Source: Actinomadura mexicana (lineage in GTDB: Bacteria > Actinomycetota > Actinomycetes > Streptosporangiales > Streptosporangiaceae). Taken from it: a stretch of DNA of 64,000 bases. The stretch spans positions 124,001 to 188,000 of the forward strand of contig NZ_FZNP01000015.1 of NCBI RefSeq assembly GCF_900188105.1, read 5' to 3'. The translations under genes were made by a program, and so were the position numbers. Below, piece by piece: positions 1 through 9,509 of this stretch. The notes beneath the pieces were generated by a model, which had not been told where the DNA came from, did no database searches, and saw nothing but the letters and a program-made list of their open reading frames with translations. Every line of letters starts with the position of its first letter. Within the stretch, counting starts at the first letter, position 1.

Positions 1-444
1 CTCCATGCCCTCGCGCAGCGGCGCCAGCAGCATCTCCTTGGTGTAGATGAGGCTCTCGCGGCTGTCGTCGGCGAGCTCGTACTCGTTGGTCATCGTGAGC
101 GCCCGGGTCGGGCACGCCTCGATGCACAGCCCGCACAGGATGCACCGCAGATAGTTGATCTGGTAGATGCGGCCGTAGCGCTCGCCGGGCGAGTACCGCT
201 CCTCCGCCGTGTTGTCGGCGCCCTCGACGAAGATCGCGTCCGCGGGGCACGCCCACGCGCACAGCTCGCAGCCGACGCACTTCTCCAGGCCGTCCGGCCA
301 CCGGTTCAGCTGGTGCCGCCCGTGGAAGCGAGGAGCCGTCGGCTTCTTCACCTCGGGGTACTGAACGGTCTCGCTCTTCATGAACATCTGGTGGAACGAG
401 ACCCCGAACCCCTTGACCGGGTTCAGGAAATCAGTGAGTCCCAC
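1..444 (-). CDS. nuoI: NADH-quinone oxidoreductase subunit I (partial, 3' end outside window)
   Basis: Peripheral-arm subunit of complex I that carries two 4Fe-4S clusters (N6a/N6b) and passes electrons towards NuoB. Two ferredoxin motifs are visible: CVGCELC...CP near residues 57-67 and CILCGLC...CP near residues 98-109. A family-typical APRFHGRHQLNRWPDG stretch precedes the first motif. I place the start at the GTG at 444, so that the protein begins GLTDFLNPVKGF and overlaps the end of nuoH by 14 bp. The first 148 codons are present; the C-terminus lies beyond the left edge. It is part of the tightly overlapping nuo operon read leftwards. Confidence 0.95.
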   Translation of the reverse strand, partial: MGLTDFLNPVKGFGVSFHQMFMKSETVQYPEVKKPTAPRFHGRHQLNRWPDGLEKCVGCELCAWACPADAIFVEGADNTAEERYSPGERYGRIYQINYLRCILCGLCIEACPTRALTMTNEYELADDSRESLIYTKEMLLAPLREGME

Positions 445-1771
445 TGGTGACCTCCTCGGAGGGGGTTTCGATCGTGGCCGGCCGGACCGGCTCGCGGGCG
501 CGGCCGTGGTAGTGGGGCGCGTCCATCGGCGGCACCGGGAACCCGCCCGCCGACGGGTCGGTGCGCGGCCCCGGCGTCGCCCCCGGGACGATCTCCTTGT
601 CGTCCTCGCGGCCGCGGGCCATCTCCCAGATCACCGTGGCGACCAGCACGATCGCGGCGACCACGGCGGCGGCGATGAACAGCTGCCGCATCTCGTAGCC
701 GTCGTTGCGCAGGGCGCGGATCGTCGCGACCAGCAGGATCCAGCCGAGCGAGAAGGGCATCAGCACCTTCCAGCCGAGCTTCATCAGCTGGTCGTAGCGC
801 ACGCGCGGCAGCGAGCCGCGCAGCCAGATGAAGAAGAAGATGAACAGGAAGATCTTGATCAGGAACCACAGCACCGGCCACCAGCCGGAGTTGGCGCCCG
901 CCCACACCGTGGAGATCGGAGCGGGGGCGCGCCAGCCGCCGAGGAACAGGGTGGTGGCCAGGGCCGACAGCGTCGCGAGGTTGATGTACTCCGCGAGGAA
1001 GAACATCGCGAACTTCAGCGAGGAGTACTCGGTGTGGAAGCCGCCGACCAGCTCGCCCTCGCCCTCGGGGAGGTCGAACGGGATGCGGTTCGACTCGCCC
1101 ATCATCGTGATGACGTACACGACGAACGACGGCGCGAGCAGCACCACGAACCACTTGTCGTGCTGCGCCGCGACGATCTCCGAGGTGGACATCGAGCCCG
1201 CGAACATGAACACGGCCACGAACGACAGGCCCATCGCGATCTCGTAAGAGATCATCTGCGCGGACGAGCGCAGCCCGCCGAGCAGCGAGTACGGCGACAT
1301 CGAGGACCAGCCGGCCAGCACGATGCCGTAGATCGCCATCGAGGACATCGCGAGGACGAGCAGCACCGCGACCGGAAGGTCGGTGCCCTGCAGCGCCGTC
1401 TGGTGCCCGAAGATCGAGACCGTCGGCCCGAACGGGATGACGATGAAGGAGATGAACGCGGGCACCGCCGCCATCACCGGCGCCAGGATGAACACGATCT
1501 TGTCGACCTGGCGGGGGACGATGTCCTCCTTCAGCGCCAGCTTGACGCCGTCGGCGAGGCCCTGCAGCAGGCCGAAGGACCCGGCGCGGTTGGGGCCGAC
1601 GCGCAGCTGCATCCGGCCGATGACGCGCCGCTCGATCCACATCGTCATCAGCACGGTGACGACGAGGAACACGAAGATGGCGAGGACCTTGCCGCCGATC
1701 AGCCACCACGGGTCCGACCCGAAGTCCTGCAGCTGCGGGTCGGGCGCCGGCGCCGCGGCCAGGGAGCTCAT
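431..1771 (-). CDS. nuoH: NADH-quinone oxidoreductase subunit H
   Basis: Membrane-arm subunit at the quinone-binding interface of complex I (446 aa). It has about eight hydrophobic helices and the family signatures WIERRVIGRMQLRVGPNRAG near the N-terminus and FDLPEGEGELVGGFHTEYSS in the quinone-site loop. The ATG at 1771 overlaps the nuoG stop as ATGA, which fixes the start; a longer reading to 1894 would run deep into nuoG. A charged, proline-rich C-terminal tail of about 50 residues follows the last helix, as is common in actinobacteria. Confidence 0.96.
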   Translation of the reverse strand: MSSLAAAPAPDPQLQDFGSDPWWLIGGKVLAIFVFLVVTVLMTMWIERRVIGRMQLRVGPNRAGSFGLLQGLADGVKLALKEDIVPRQVDKIVFILAPVMAAVPAFISFIVIPFGPTVSIFGHQTALQGTDLPVAVLLVLAMSSMAIYGIVLAGWSSMSPYSLLGGLRSSAQMISYEIAMGLSFVAVFMFAGSMSTSEIVAAQHDKWFVVLLAPSFVVYVITMMGESNRIPFDLPEGEGELVGGFHTEYSSLKFAMFFLAEYINLATLSALATTLFLGGWRAPAPISTVWAGANSGWWPVLWFLIKIFLFIFFFIWLRGSLPRVRYDQLMKLGWKVLMPFSLGWILLVATIRALRNDGYEMRQLFIAAAVVAAIVLVATVIWEMARGREDDKEIVPGATPGPRTDPSAGGFPVPPMDAPHYHGRAREPVRPATIETPSEEVTSGTH

Positions 1772-4281
1772 TCGATGCCTCCAGCGTTCTCGGTCGCGGC
1801 CGCGGGCACCGCGGCCGCGATCTTCACGACGCCTCCCGCGGCCGCGCCGAGGTCCCGGTGCAGGGCGCAGCCGGCCGAGTTCGTCGGCAGCCACACCACC
1901 CGGTCGGGCAGGTCGGGGGTGATCTCCAGCGGGAGCGTGACCTCGCCGCGCGGGGCCGAGACCGTCACCGCGACGGTCGCGCCGATCTCCGCGGCCGTCG
2001 CGGGCGACAGCCGGGCGGCGGCGGGCTTGGCGGTGCCCGCGAGGAACGGCTCGCCGTCCTGCAGGCGGCCCCGGTCGAGGAGCAGCCGCCAGGTGGCGAG
2101 AAGGGCCTCGCCCTGCTCGGGGTGCGGCGCCAGGCCCTGCGCGACGCTCGGCGCGTCCGGGCGCTCGCCGCGGTAGGCGCCGAGTCCGGCCATCTCGCGG
2201 CGGGCGGCCTCCGGGCCCGGCAGGCCCAGGTGGACGTCCATCTCGTCGGCCAGCGCGTCCAGCACCCGCAGGTCGGACATCCGCCCGGCGGACTTGAGCA
2301 CGATGTCGAACGGGCGGCCGCGGCCCTCCCAGTCGACGAACGTCCCGGACTTCTCCGCGACCGCCGCGACCGGCAGGACGACGTCGGCGCGGTCGGTGAC
2401 CGCGCTCGGCCGCTGCTCCAGGCTCACCACGAACGGGGTGGCCTCCAGCGCCCGCAGCATCGCCTCGGGGTCGGGCAGGTCGTAGGGGTCGACGCCGCCG
2501 ACGAGCAGCGCGCCGCGCCGCCCCGCGGCCGCCGCCGCGATGATGCCGGCCGTGTCCTCACCCGGACCGGCGGGCAGGTCGGCGACGCCCCACGTGCGGG
2601 CGACCTCGGCGCGCGCGCCCGGGTCGGCGACCGGGCGGCCGATCGGCAGCAGCCCGGGCAGCGCCCCGGCCTCGATCGCGCCGCGCTCCCCGGCCCGGCG
2701 CGGCACCCAGGCCAGCCGGGCGCCGGTCGCCTGCGCCACGCGGGTCGCCGACGTCAGCGCGCCCGGGCTGGTGGCGAGCCGCTCGCCGACGAGGATGACG
2801 GCGCCGGGCGTCTCCAGCAGCGTGCGGACGTCTGGCCTGGCGTCATCCCCGATGCCGGCGTCGTCCCCGATGAGGGAGCCGAGGACCTCGGCCTCCGAGC
2901 CGGGCGGCGTCGGCAGCAGCGTGCCGCCGACCTTCGCCAGCCCGCGCGTCGTGAACGGGGCCGCCGCGAACACCTTCAGGCGGTTCTTGCGGAACGCCTT
3001 GCGGAGCCGCAGGAAGACGATCGGCGACTCCTCCTCGGGCTCGAACCCGGCGAGCAGGACGACCGGCGCCTTCTCCAGGTCGGCGTAGGTCACCTCGATG
3101 GGGTGGCCCGCGACGGACGAGGCGAGGAACCGCGACTCCTCCTCCGACAGCGGCCGGGCCCGGAAGTCGACGTCGTTGGTGCCGAGCGCGATGCGGGCGA
3201 ACTTGGCGTAGGCGTAGGCGTCCTCAAGGGTGACGCGGCCGCCGGTCAGGACGCCGGCCGAGCCGTGCGCCGCCGCGAGGCCGCGCGCCGCGATGGTGAG
3301 CGCCTCGGGCCAGGACGCCGGCTCCAGCTCGCCGTCCTCGCCCCGGACGAGCGGCTGGGCGAGCCGCTCGGGCTGCGTCCCGTAGGTGAACGCCCAGCGG
3401 CCCTTGTCGCAGTTCCACTCCTCGTTGACCTGCGGGTCGTCCCCGGCCAGCCGCCGCGTGATCTTCCCGCGCCGGTGGTCGGTGCGCAGCGCGCAGCCGG
3501 ACGCGCAGTGCTCGCAGACGCTCGGCTGCGAGACCAGGTCGAACGGGCGGGACCGGAACCGGTACGCGGCGCCGGTCAGCGCGCCCACCGGGCAGATCTG
3601 CACGGTGTTGCCGGAGAAGTAGGACTGGAACGGCTTGCCGTCCGCCGCGCCGACCTGCTCCTTGGCGCCGCGCTCGAACAGGTCGATGAACGCGTCGCCG
3701 GCGATCTGGTCGGAGAACCGTGTGCAGCGGGCGCACTGGATGCAGCGCTCCCGGTCGAGCAGCACCTGGCTGGACAGCGGGATCGGCTTGGGGAAGGTCC
3801 GCTTGGCCTCCACGAACCGGGACTCGCCGCGGCCGTTGGACATCGCCTGGTTCTGCAGGGGGCACTCGCCGCCCTTGTCGCAGATCGGGCAGTCCAGCGG
3901 GTGGTTGATCAGCAGCAGCTCCATCACGCCGTGCTGCGCCTTGTCGGCCACCGGCGAGGTGAGCTGGGTCTTGACCACCATGCCCGGCATCACCGCGGTG
4001 GTGCAGGACGCCTGCGGCTTCGGCATGCCGCGGCCGTTGCCGGCGTCGGGGATCTCCACCAGGCACTGCCGGCAGGCCCCGACCGGGTCCAGCAGCGGGT
4101 GGTCGCAGAACCGGGGGATCTGGATGCCGAGCAGCTCGGCGGCCCGGATGATCAGCGTGCCCTTGGGCACCTCGATCTCGAAGCCGTCGATGGTGCAGGC
4201 GACCATCTCCACCGGCGGAACATCCCCGCGTGCGCGGGGCGCACTCTGGGCCGCCGAGCTGCCACTCACAGTAGTACTCAT
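1768..4281 (-). CDS. nuoG: NADH-quinone oxidoreductase subunit G
   Basis: Largest peripheral subunit of complex I (837 aa). In order it has an N-terminal 2Fe-2S ferredoxin domain (CDHPLLDPVGACRQC), a His-ligated 4Fe-4S motif (HPLDCPICDKGGECPLQ), a CIQCARCTRF cluster motif and a CEHCASGC...CDKGRW motif of the molybdopterin-oxidoreductase-like domain. The ATG at 4281 overlaps the nuoF stop as ATGA. Oddity: residues 13-22 (SAPRARGDVP) are encoded by a 28-bp sequence that resembles a type I-E CRISPR repeat, reported separately. The rest of the protein is ordinary for the family. Confidence 0.96.
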   Translation of the reverse strand: MSTTVSGSSAAQSAPRARGDVPPVEMVACTIDGFEIEVPKGTLIIRAAELLGIQIPRFCDHPLLDPVGACRQCLVEIPDAGNGRGMPKPQASCTTAVMPGMVVKTQLTSPVADKAQHGVMELLLINHPLDCPICDKGGECPLQNQAMSNGRGESRFVEAKRTFPKPIPLSSQVLLDRERCIQCARCTRFSDQIAGDAFIDLFERGAKEQVGAADGKPFQSYFSGNTVQICPVGALTGAAYRFRSRPFDLVSQPSVCEHCASGCALRTDHRRGKITRRLAGDDPQVNEEWNCDKGRWAFTYGTQPERLAQPLVRGEDGELEPASWPEALTIAARGLAAAHGSAGVLTGGRVTLEDAYAYAKFARIALGTNDVDFRARPLSEEESRFLASSVAGHPIEVTYADLEKAPVVLLAGFEPEEESPIVFLRLRKAFRKNRLKVFAAAPFTTRGLAKVGGTLLPTPPGSEAEVLGSLIGDDAGIGDDARPDVRTLLETPGAVILVGERLATSPGALTSATRVAQATGARLAWVPRRAGERGAIEAGALPGLLPIGRPVADPGARAEVARTWGVADLPAGPGEDTAGIIAAAAAGRRGALLVGGVDPYDLPDPEAMLRALEATPFVVSLEQRPSAVTDRADVVLPVAAVAEKSGTFVDWEGRGRPFDIVLKSAGRMSDLRVLDALADEMDVHLGLPGPEAARREMAGLGAYRGERPDAPSVAQGLAPHPEQGEALLATWRLLLDRGRLQDGEPFLAGTAKPAAARLSPATAAEIGATVAVTVSAPRGEVTLPLEITPDLPDRVVWLPTNSAGCALHRDLGAAAGGVVKIAAAVPAAATENAGGIE
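4217..4244 (-). repeat. Solitary type I-E CRISPR-like repeat inside nuoG
   Basis: Read on the minus strand, these 28 bp start GTGCGCCCCGCG and end GCGGGGATGTTCC, with a perfect 7-bp inverted repeat (CCCCGCG, two-base loop, CGCGGGG). Length, palindrome position and the terminal GTTCC match the actinobacterial type I-E repeat class as I know it. It is read in frame as APRARGDVPP, a peptide familiar from false ORFs over such arrays. I saw no second copy and no cas gene in the window, so it is an orphan repeat-like element and not an array. Chance similarity cannot be excluded without an alignment. Confidence 0.6.
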
Positions 4282-5582
4282 CGGGCACCTCCATCAGCCC
4301 AGAGGGTGGACTTGGCCGGGTCGAACGGGCAGGCCCCGAGCTCGAAGTGCCGGAGGTACTCGTCGCGGAACAGCTTGATGGACGAGACGACCGGGCTCGT
4401 GGCGCCGTCGCCGAGGGCGCAGAACGATCGGCCCAGGATGTTGTCGGACAGGTCCAGCAGGGTCTCCAGGTCCTCCTCGGACCCCTGGCCCGCCTCCAGC
4501 CGCTTCAGCATCTGCTTGTACCAGTAGGTGCCCTCGCGGCACGGCGTGCACTTGCCGCACGACTCGTGCGCGTAGAACTCCGACCAGCGCAGCACGGCGC
4601 GGACGACGCAGGTCGTCTCGTCGAAGATCTGCAGGGCCCGGGTGCCGAGCATGGACCCGGCGGCGCCGACGGACTCGAAGTCCAGCGGCACGTCCAGGTG
4701 CTCGTCGGTGAAGATCGGGGTGGACGACCCGCCGGGCGTCCAGAACTTCAGCCGGTGGCCCTCGCGGACGCCGCCCGCCATGTCGAGCAGCTCGCGCAGG
4801 GTGATGCCGAGCGGCGCCTCGTACTGCCCGGGCCGCGTGACGTGCCCGGACAGCGAGAAGATCCCGAAGCCCTGGGACTTCTCGGTGCCCATCGAGGCGA
4901 ACCATTCCGGCCCGTTGGCGATGATCGAGGGAACCGAGGAGATCGACTCGACGTTGTTGATGACGGTGGGCCCGCCGTAGAGGCCCGCGACCGCAGGGAA
5001 GGGGGGCTTGAGCCTGGGCTGACCGCGGAACCCTTCGAGGGAGTCCAGCAGCGCCGTCTCCTCGCCGCAGATGTAGGCCCCGGCGCCGCTGTGCACGACC
5101 ACGTCCAGGTCGTAGCCGGACCCGAGGATGTCCTTGCCGAGGTAGCCGGCCTCGTACGCCTCCGCCACCGCCTGGTGCAGGCGGCGGATCACGTGCAGCA
5201 CCTCGCCGCGCACGTAGATGAACGCGAGGTTCGACTTGATCGCGTACGAGCTGATGATCACGCCCTCGACGAGCACGTGCGGGTTGGCCATCATCAGCGG
5301 GATGTCCTTGCACGTGCCCGGCTCGGACTCGTCGGCGTTGACGACGAGGTAGCGCGGGTTCGGGCTGGTCGGGGGCAGGAAGCCCCACTTCATCCCGGTG
5401 GGGAAGCCGGCGCCGCCGCGGCCGCGCAGGCCGGAGTCCTTGACCGCCTGGACGATCTCGTCCGGCTCCATCCGGAACGCCGCGCGCAGCGCCTCGTAGC
5501 CGCCGTCGCGCTCGTAGCCCGCGCGGGTGAACGAGTCGGCCTGGTCCCAGTTCTTCGTGAGGATGGGGGTCAGCGTGGTCAC
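4278..5582 (-). CDS. nuoF: NADH-quinone oxidoreductase subunit F
   Basis: NADH-oxidising flavoprotein of complex I (434 aa). It contains the glycine-rich FMN/NADH-binding segment GRGGAGFPTGMKWGF near residue 55, the NADESEPGTCKD segment, and the 4Fe-4S (N3) motif ESCGKCTPCREG with a distant C-terminal cysteine in SFCALGD. The GTG start at 5582 overlaps the nuoE stop (GTGA) and the stop overlaps nuoG (ATGA), consistent with translational coupling through the operon. Length is normal for the family. Confidence 0.96.
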   Translation of the reverse strand: MTTLTPILTKNWDQADSFTRAGYERDGGYEALRAAFRMEPDEIVQAVKDSGLRGRGGAGFPTGMKWGFLPPTSPNPRYLVVNADESEPGTCKDIPLMMANPHVLVEGVIISSYAIKSNLAFIYVRGEVLHVIRRLHQAVAEAYEAGYLGKDILGSGYDLDVVVHSGAGAYICGEETALLDSLEGFRGQPRLKPPFPAVAGLYGGPTVINNVESISSVPSIIANGPEWFASMGTEKSQGFGIFSLSGHVTRPGQYEAPLGITLRELLDMAGGVREGHRLKFWTPGGSSTPIFTDEHLDVPLDFESVGAAGSMLGTRALQIFDETTCVVRAVLRWSEFYAHESCGKCTPCREGTYWYKQMLKRLEAGQGSEEDLETLLDLSDNILGRSFCALGDGATSPVVSSIKLFRDEYLRHFELGACPFDPAKSTLWADGGAR

Positions 5583-6354
5583 TTGTTCCGCCCCTCCTGC
5601 GATCCCGGCTTGGCCGTGCCGCCCATGGGCTTGCCCGGCTCCTGCGGCGGCTCGGCGATCTCCTCGGCCTTCACCGGCTCCTCGGGACGCTCGCGGTCGA
5701 CGTCCGTGCGGGGCGCCTCCCAGCCGCGCTCCTGCGCCAGCTTCAGCCCGCGCAGCGACTCCGGTCCGGCCTGGACGCCCTCGCCGGCGCGCCCGTCCGG
5801 GAACCCGGCGAGCACGCGGGACGCCTCCTTCCAGGTGGCCAGGCTCTCCGGCCCGCGCGAAGGAAGCACTTGCTTACCCGAGCGCAGGTCGTCGACGAGC
5901 CGCTTGGCCTTCTCGGGAGTCATGTTGTCGAAGAACTCCCAGTTGACCATCATCACCGGCGCGAAGTCGCAGGCCGCGTTGCACTCGATCCGCTCCAGGC
6001 TGACCTTGCCGTCCGGGGTGGCCTCGTCGTGCCCGATCCCGGCGTGCTCGCTCAGCTCGTTCCAGATCTGGTCGCCGCCCATGACCGCGCACAGCGTGTT
6101 GATGCAGACGCCGACGTGGTACTCGCCGACCGGCGCGTGCTTGTACTGCGTGTAGAAGGTCGCGACGCCCGTCACCTGGGCCGCGGTGATGCCGAGCTGC
6201 TCCGCGCAGAACTCGATCCCGTCCTCGGTGACATGGCCCTCCACCGACTGCACCAGGTGCAGCATGGGCAGCAGCGCCGAGCGCGGCCGGGGGTACCGGC
6301 CGATGATCTCCTTGGCGTCGCGCTCCAGCCGTTCGCGGACCTCAGGTCCGTATG

Positions 6355-6358
<4 letters not shown>
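5579..6358 (-). CDS. nuoE: NADH-quinone oxidoreductase subunit E
   Basis: Thioredoxin-fold 2Fe-2S (N1a) subunit of complex I (259 aa). Cluster cysteines are in CINTLCAVMGG and CNAACDFAPVM. The ATG at 6358 (MTYGPEVRERL) overlaps the nuoD stop as ATGA; a longer in-frame reading would run through nuoD. The core ends near residue 185, and about 75 residues of Pro/Glu/Lys-rich tail follow. This is longer than in many homologues and probably disordered. Confidence 0.95.
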
Positions 6359-7697
<1,339 letters not shown>

Positions 7698-7701
<4 letters not shown>

Positions 7702-8444
7702 ACGTACGACCTCCGCTCGTCGGGCGGGGGGATCTCCGCTCCGCGGTACTCGACGGGAATACCGCCGAGGGGGTAGTCCTTGCGCTGCGGATGGCCGACC
7801 CAGTCGTCGGGCATCTCGATGCGCGTGAGCGCCGGGTGGCCGTCGTAGACGATCCCGAAGAAGTCGTAGGTCTCCCGCTCGTGCCAGTCGCTCGTCGGGT
7901 AGACCGGCACCAGCGACGGGACGTGCGGGTCGGCGTCCGGGCAGGTCACTTCCAGCCGGACGCGCCGGTTGTGCGTGATCGACAGCAGGTGCACGACCGA
8001 GTGCAGCTCGGCGCCCTCGTCCTTCGGGTAGTGCACGCCCGACACGCCCGAGCACATCTCGAAGCGCAGGGACGGCTCGTCCCGCATGGTCCGCGCGACC
8101 TCCAGGAGGTGCTCGCGCTTCACGAAGAACGTGATCTCGCCGCGGTCGACCACGACCCGCTCGACGGCGTCCCCGAAGTGCGGGTAGGCGCGTTCCATCT
8201 CGTCGGCGACCTCGTCGAACTCGCCGGCCTCCGCGGCGCCGCCGGGCCCGCCGTAGGGGCGCTGCGCGGACACCTTCGGGCTCTGCCGGATGACGAGCCC
8301 GCCGTAGCCGGAGGTGTCGCCGGTGGTCCGCGCGCCGAACATGCCCTTGCGGACGACCGGCTGCTCGCGGCGCTCCTCCTCGGTCTGCGCGGGGAGCTTG
8401 TCGGCGCCCTGCTCGGCCCGCTGCTCAGGGTTCTCGGAACTCAT
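7698..8444 (-). CDS. nuoC: NADH-quinone oxidoreductase subunit C
   Basis: 30-kDa-type peripheral subunit (248 aa). Family motifs include the C-terminal segment ERETYDFFGIVYDGHPALTRI followed by PDDWVGHPQRKDYPLGG. The first 80 or so residues are polar and actinobacteria-specific. ATG start at 8444, one base downstream of the nuoB stop; its own stop overlaps nuoD as ATGA. It is separate from nuoD, not fused as in enterics. Confidence 0.95.
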
Positions 8445-8445
8445 G

Positions 8446-8991
8446 TCACGCTCCCTGTCCCAGCAGCGGAAGCCTGCGGCGCTTGGCCTCTTCCAGCTCG
8501 TCGATCTGCTTCGCGCGCTGCGGCCCGAGCTTGGTGTTCTGGACCTTGTCGTGCAGCTTGAGGATCGCGTCCAGCAGCATCTCCGGCCGCGGCGGGCAGC
8601 CGGGCAGGTAGATGTCCACCGGGACGATGTGGTCCACGCCCTGCACGATCGCGTAGTTGTTGAACATGCCGCCGGACGAGGCGCACACGCCCATCGCGAT
8701 GACCCACTTCGGCTCGGTCATCTGGTCGTAGATCTGCCGCAGCACCGGCGCCATCTTCTGGCTCACCCGGCCCGCGACGATCATCAGGTCGGCCTGGCGC
8801 GGCGTCGCAGAGGCGCGCTCCATCCCCCACCGGGAGAAGTCGTGCCGGGGGTCGCCGGTCGCCATCATCTCGATCGCGCAGCACGCCAGGCCGAACGTCG
8901 CCGGCCACATCGAGCTGCTGCGCGCCCACCCCGCGACCTGCTCGACCGTGGTCAGCAGGAAGCCGCTGGGGAGTTTCTCCTCTAGACCCAT
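8446..8991 (-). CDS. nuoB: NADH-quinone oxidoreductase subunit B
   Basis: Subunit that carries the terminal 4Fe-4S cluster N2, which reduces menaquinone (181 aa). Cluster ligands are visible as the adjacent cysteines in FGLACCAIEMM, in GVCASSGGMF and in YLPGCPPRPE. The ATG at 8991 (MGLEEKLPSG) lies one base after the nuoA stop; a longer reading would overlap nuoA. The C-terminal tail is basic. Confidence 0.96.
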   Translation of the reverse strand: MGLEEKLPSGFLLTTVEQVAGWARSSSMWPATFGLACCAIEMMATGDPRHDFSRWGMERASATPRQADLMIVAGRVSQKMAPVLRQIYDQMTEPKWVIAMGVCASSGGMFNNYAIVQGVDHIVPVDIYLPGCPPRPEMLLDAILKLHDKVQNTKLGPQRAKQIDELEEAKRRRLPLLGQGA

Positions 8992-8992
8992 G

Positions 8993-9352
8993 TCAGTCCC
9001 ACTCCAGACCGCCGCGCCGCCAGATGTAGGCGTACGCCACGAGGACGGTGACGATGAAAAGAACCATCTCGACAAGGCCGAAGAGCCCCATCCGGTCGAA
9101 CGCGACCGCCCAGGGGTAAAGGAAGATGATCTCAATATCGAAGACGATGAACAGCATCGCCGTCAGGTAGTACTTGATCGGGAAGCGCCCGCCGCCGACC
9201 GGTTGCGGGGTCGGCTCGATGCCGCACTCGTAGGCGTCCAGCCGGGCGCGGTTCCAGCGCTTGGGCCCCGTGAGCGCGGCCATCGCCACCGAGCCGCCGG
9301 CGAAGGCGAACGCGAGGACCCCCAGCACGATGATCGGAATATAGAGATCCAT
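8993..9352 (-). CDS. nuoA: NADH-quinone oxidoreductase subunit A
   Basis: Small membrane subunit of complex I (119 aa) with three hydrophobic helices. The motif YECGIEPTPQPVGGGRFPIKYY in the loop after helix 1 is diagnostic. First gene of the nuo series; a GAGGAGAG ribosome-binding sequence lies a few bases before the ATG at 9352. The 157 bp up to the upstream reductase gene contain no strong -35/-10 pair that I can defend, so read-through from the reductase promoter is possible. Confidence 0.95.
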   Translation of the reverse strand: MDLYIPIIVLGVLAFAFAGGSVAMAALTGPKRWNRARLDAYECGIEPTPQPVGGGRFPIKYYLTAMLFIVFDIEIIFLYPWAVAFDRMGLFGLVEMVLFIVTVLVAYAYIWRRGGLEWD

Positions 9353-9375
9353 ATCTCTACAGCCTCTCCTCGGGA

Positions 9376-9391
9376 CGTACGACGTTGTACG
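9376..9391. promoter_or_regulatory. Imperfect palindrome in the nuoA leader
   Basis: CGTACGACGTTGTACG matches its reverse complement at 14 of 16 positions and lies 24-39 bp before the nuoA start, inside the likely leader. It could be an operator for a nuo regulator or a chance palindrome. It does not match the Rex operator type. Confidence 0.25.
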
Positions 9392-9509
9392 GGACGGGCC
9401 GCCTGCGACCCGCCACCCTAGCCAAGGTGATCAATAGCGCTCCCCTCAGGGGGTCGGGTACTGCACTTTAGTCCGCTCACCTGCGGAAGCTTGAATTCCA
9501 CGCGCGCGT

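Noticed and set aside
380..2176. Long plus-strand open frames opposite nuoH-nuoG and similar Arg/Pro-rich frames over most genes
   Set aside because: Mirror frames typical of high-GC DNA: low-complexity composition and no family match, while the opposite strand has clear conserved proteins.
9487..9498. Adjacent HindIII and EcoRI sites (AAGCTTGAATTC) that look like a cloning linker
   Set aside because: Only 12 bp, with normal genomic sequence on both sides and no vector sequence; a chance juxtaposition near the reductase gene 3' end.
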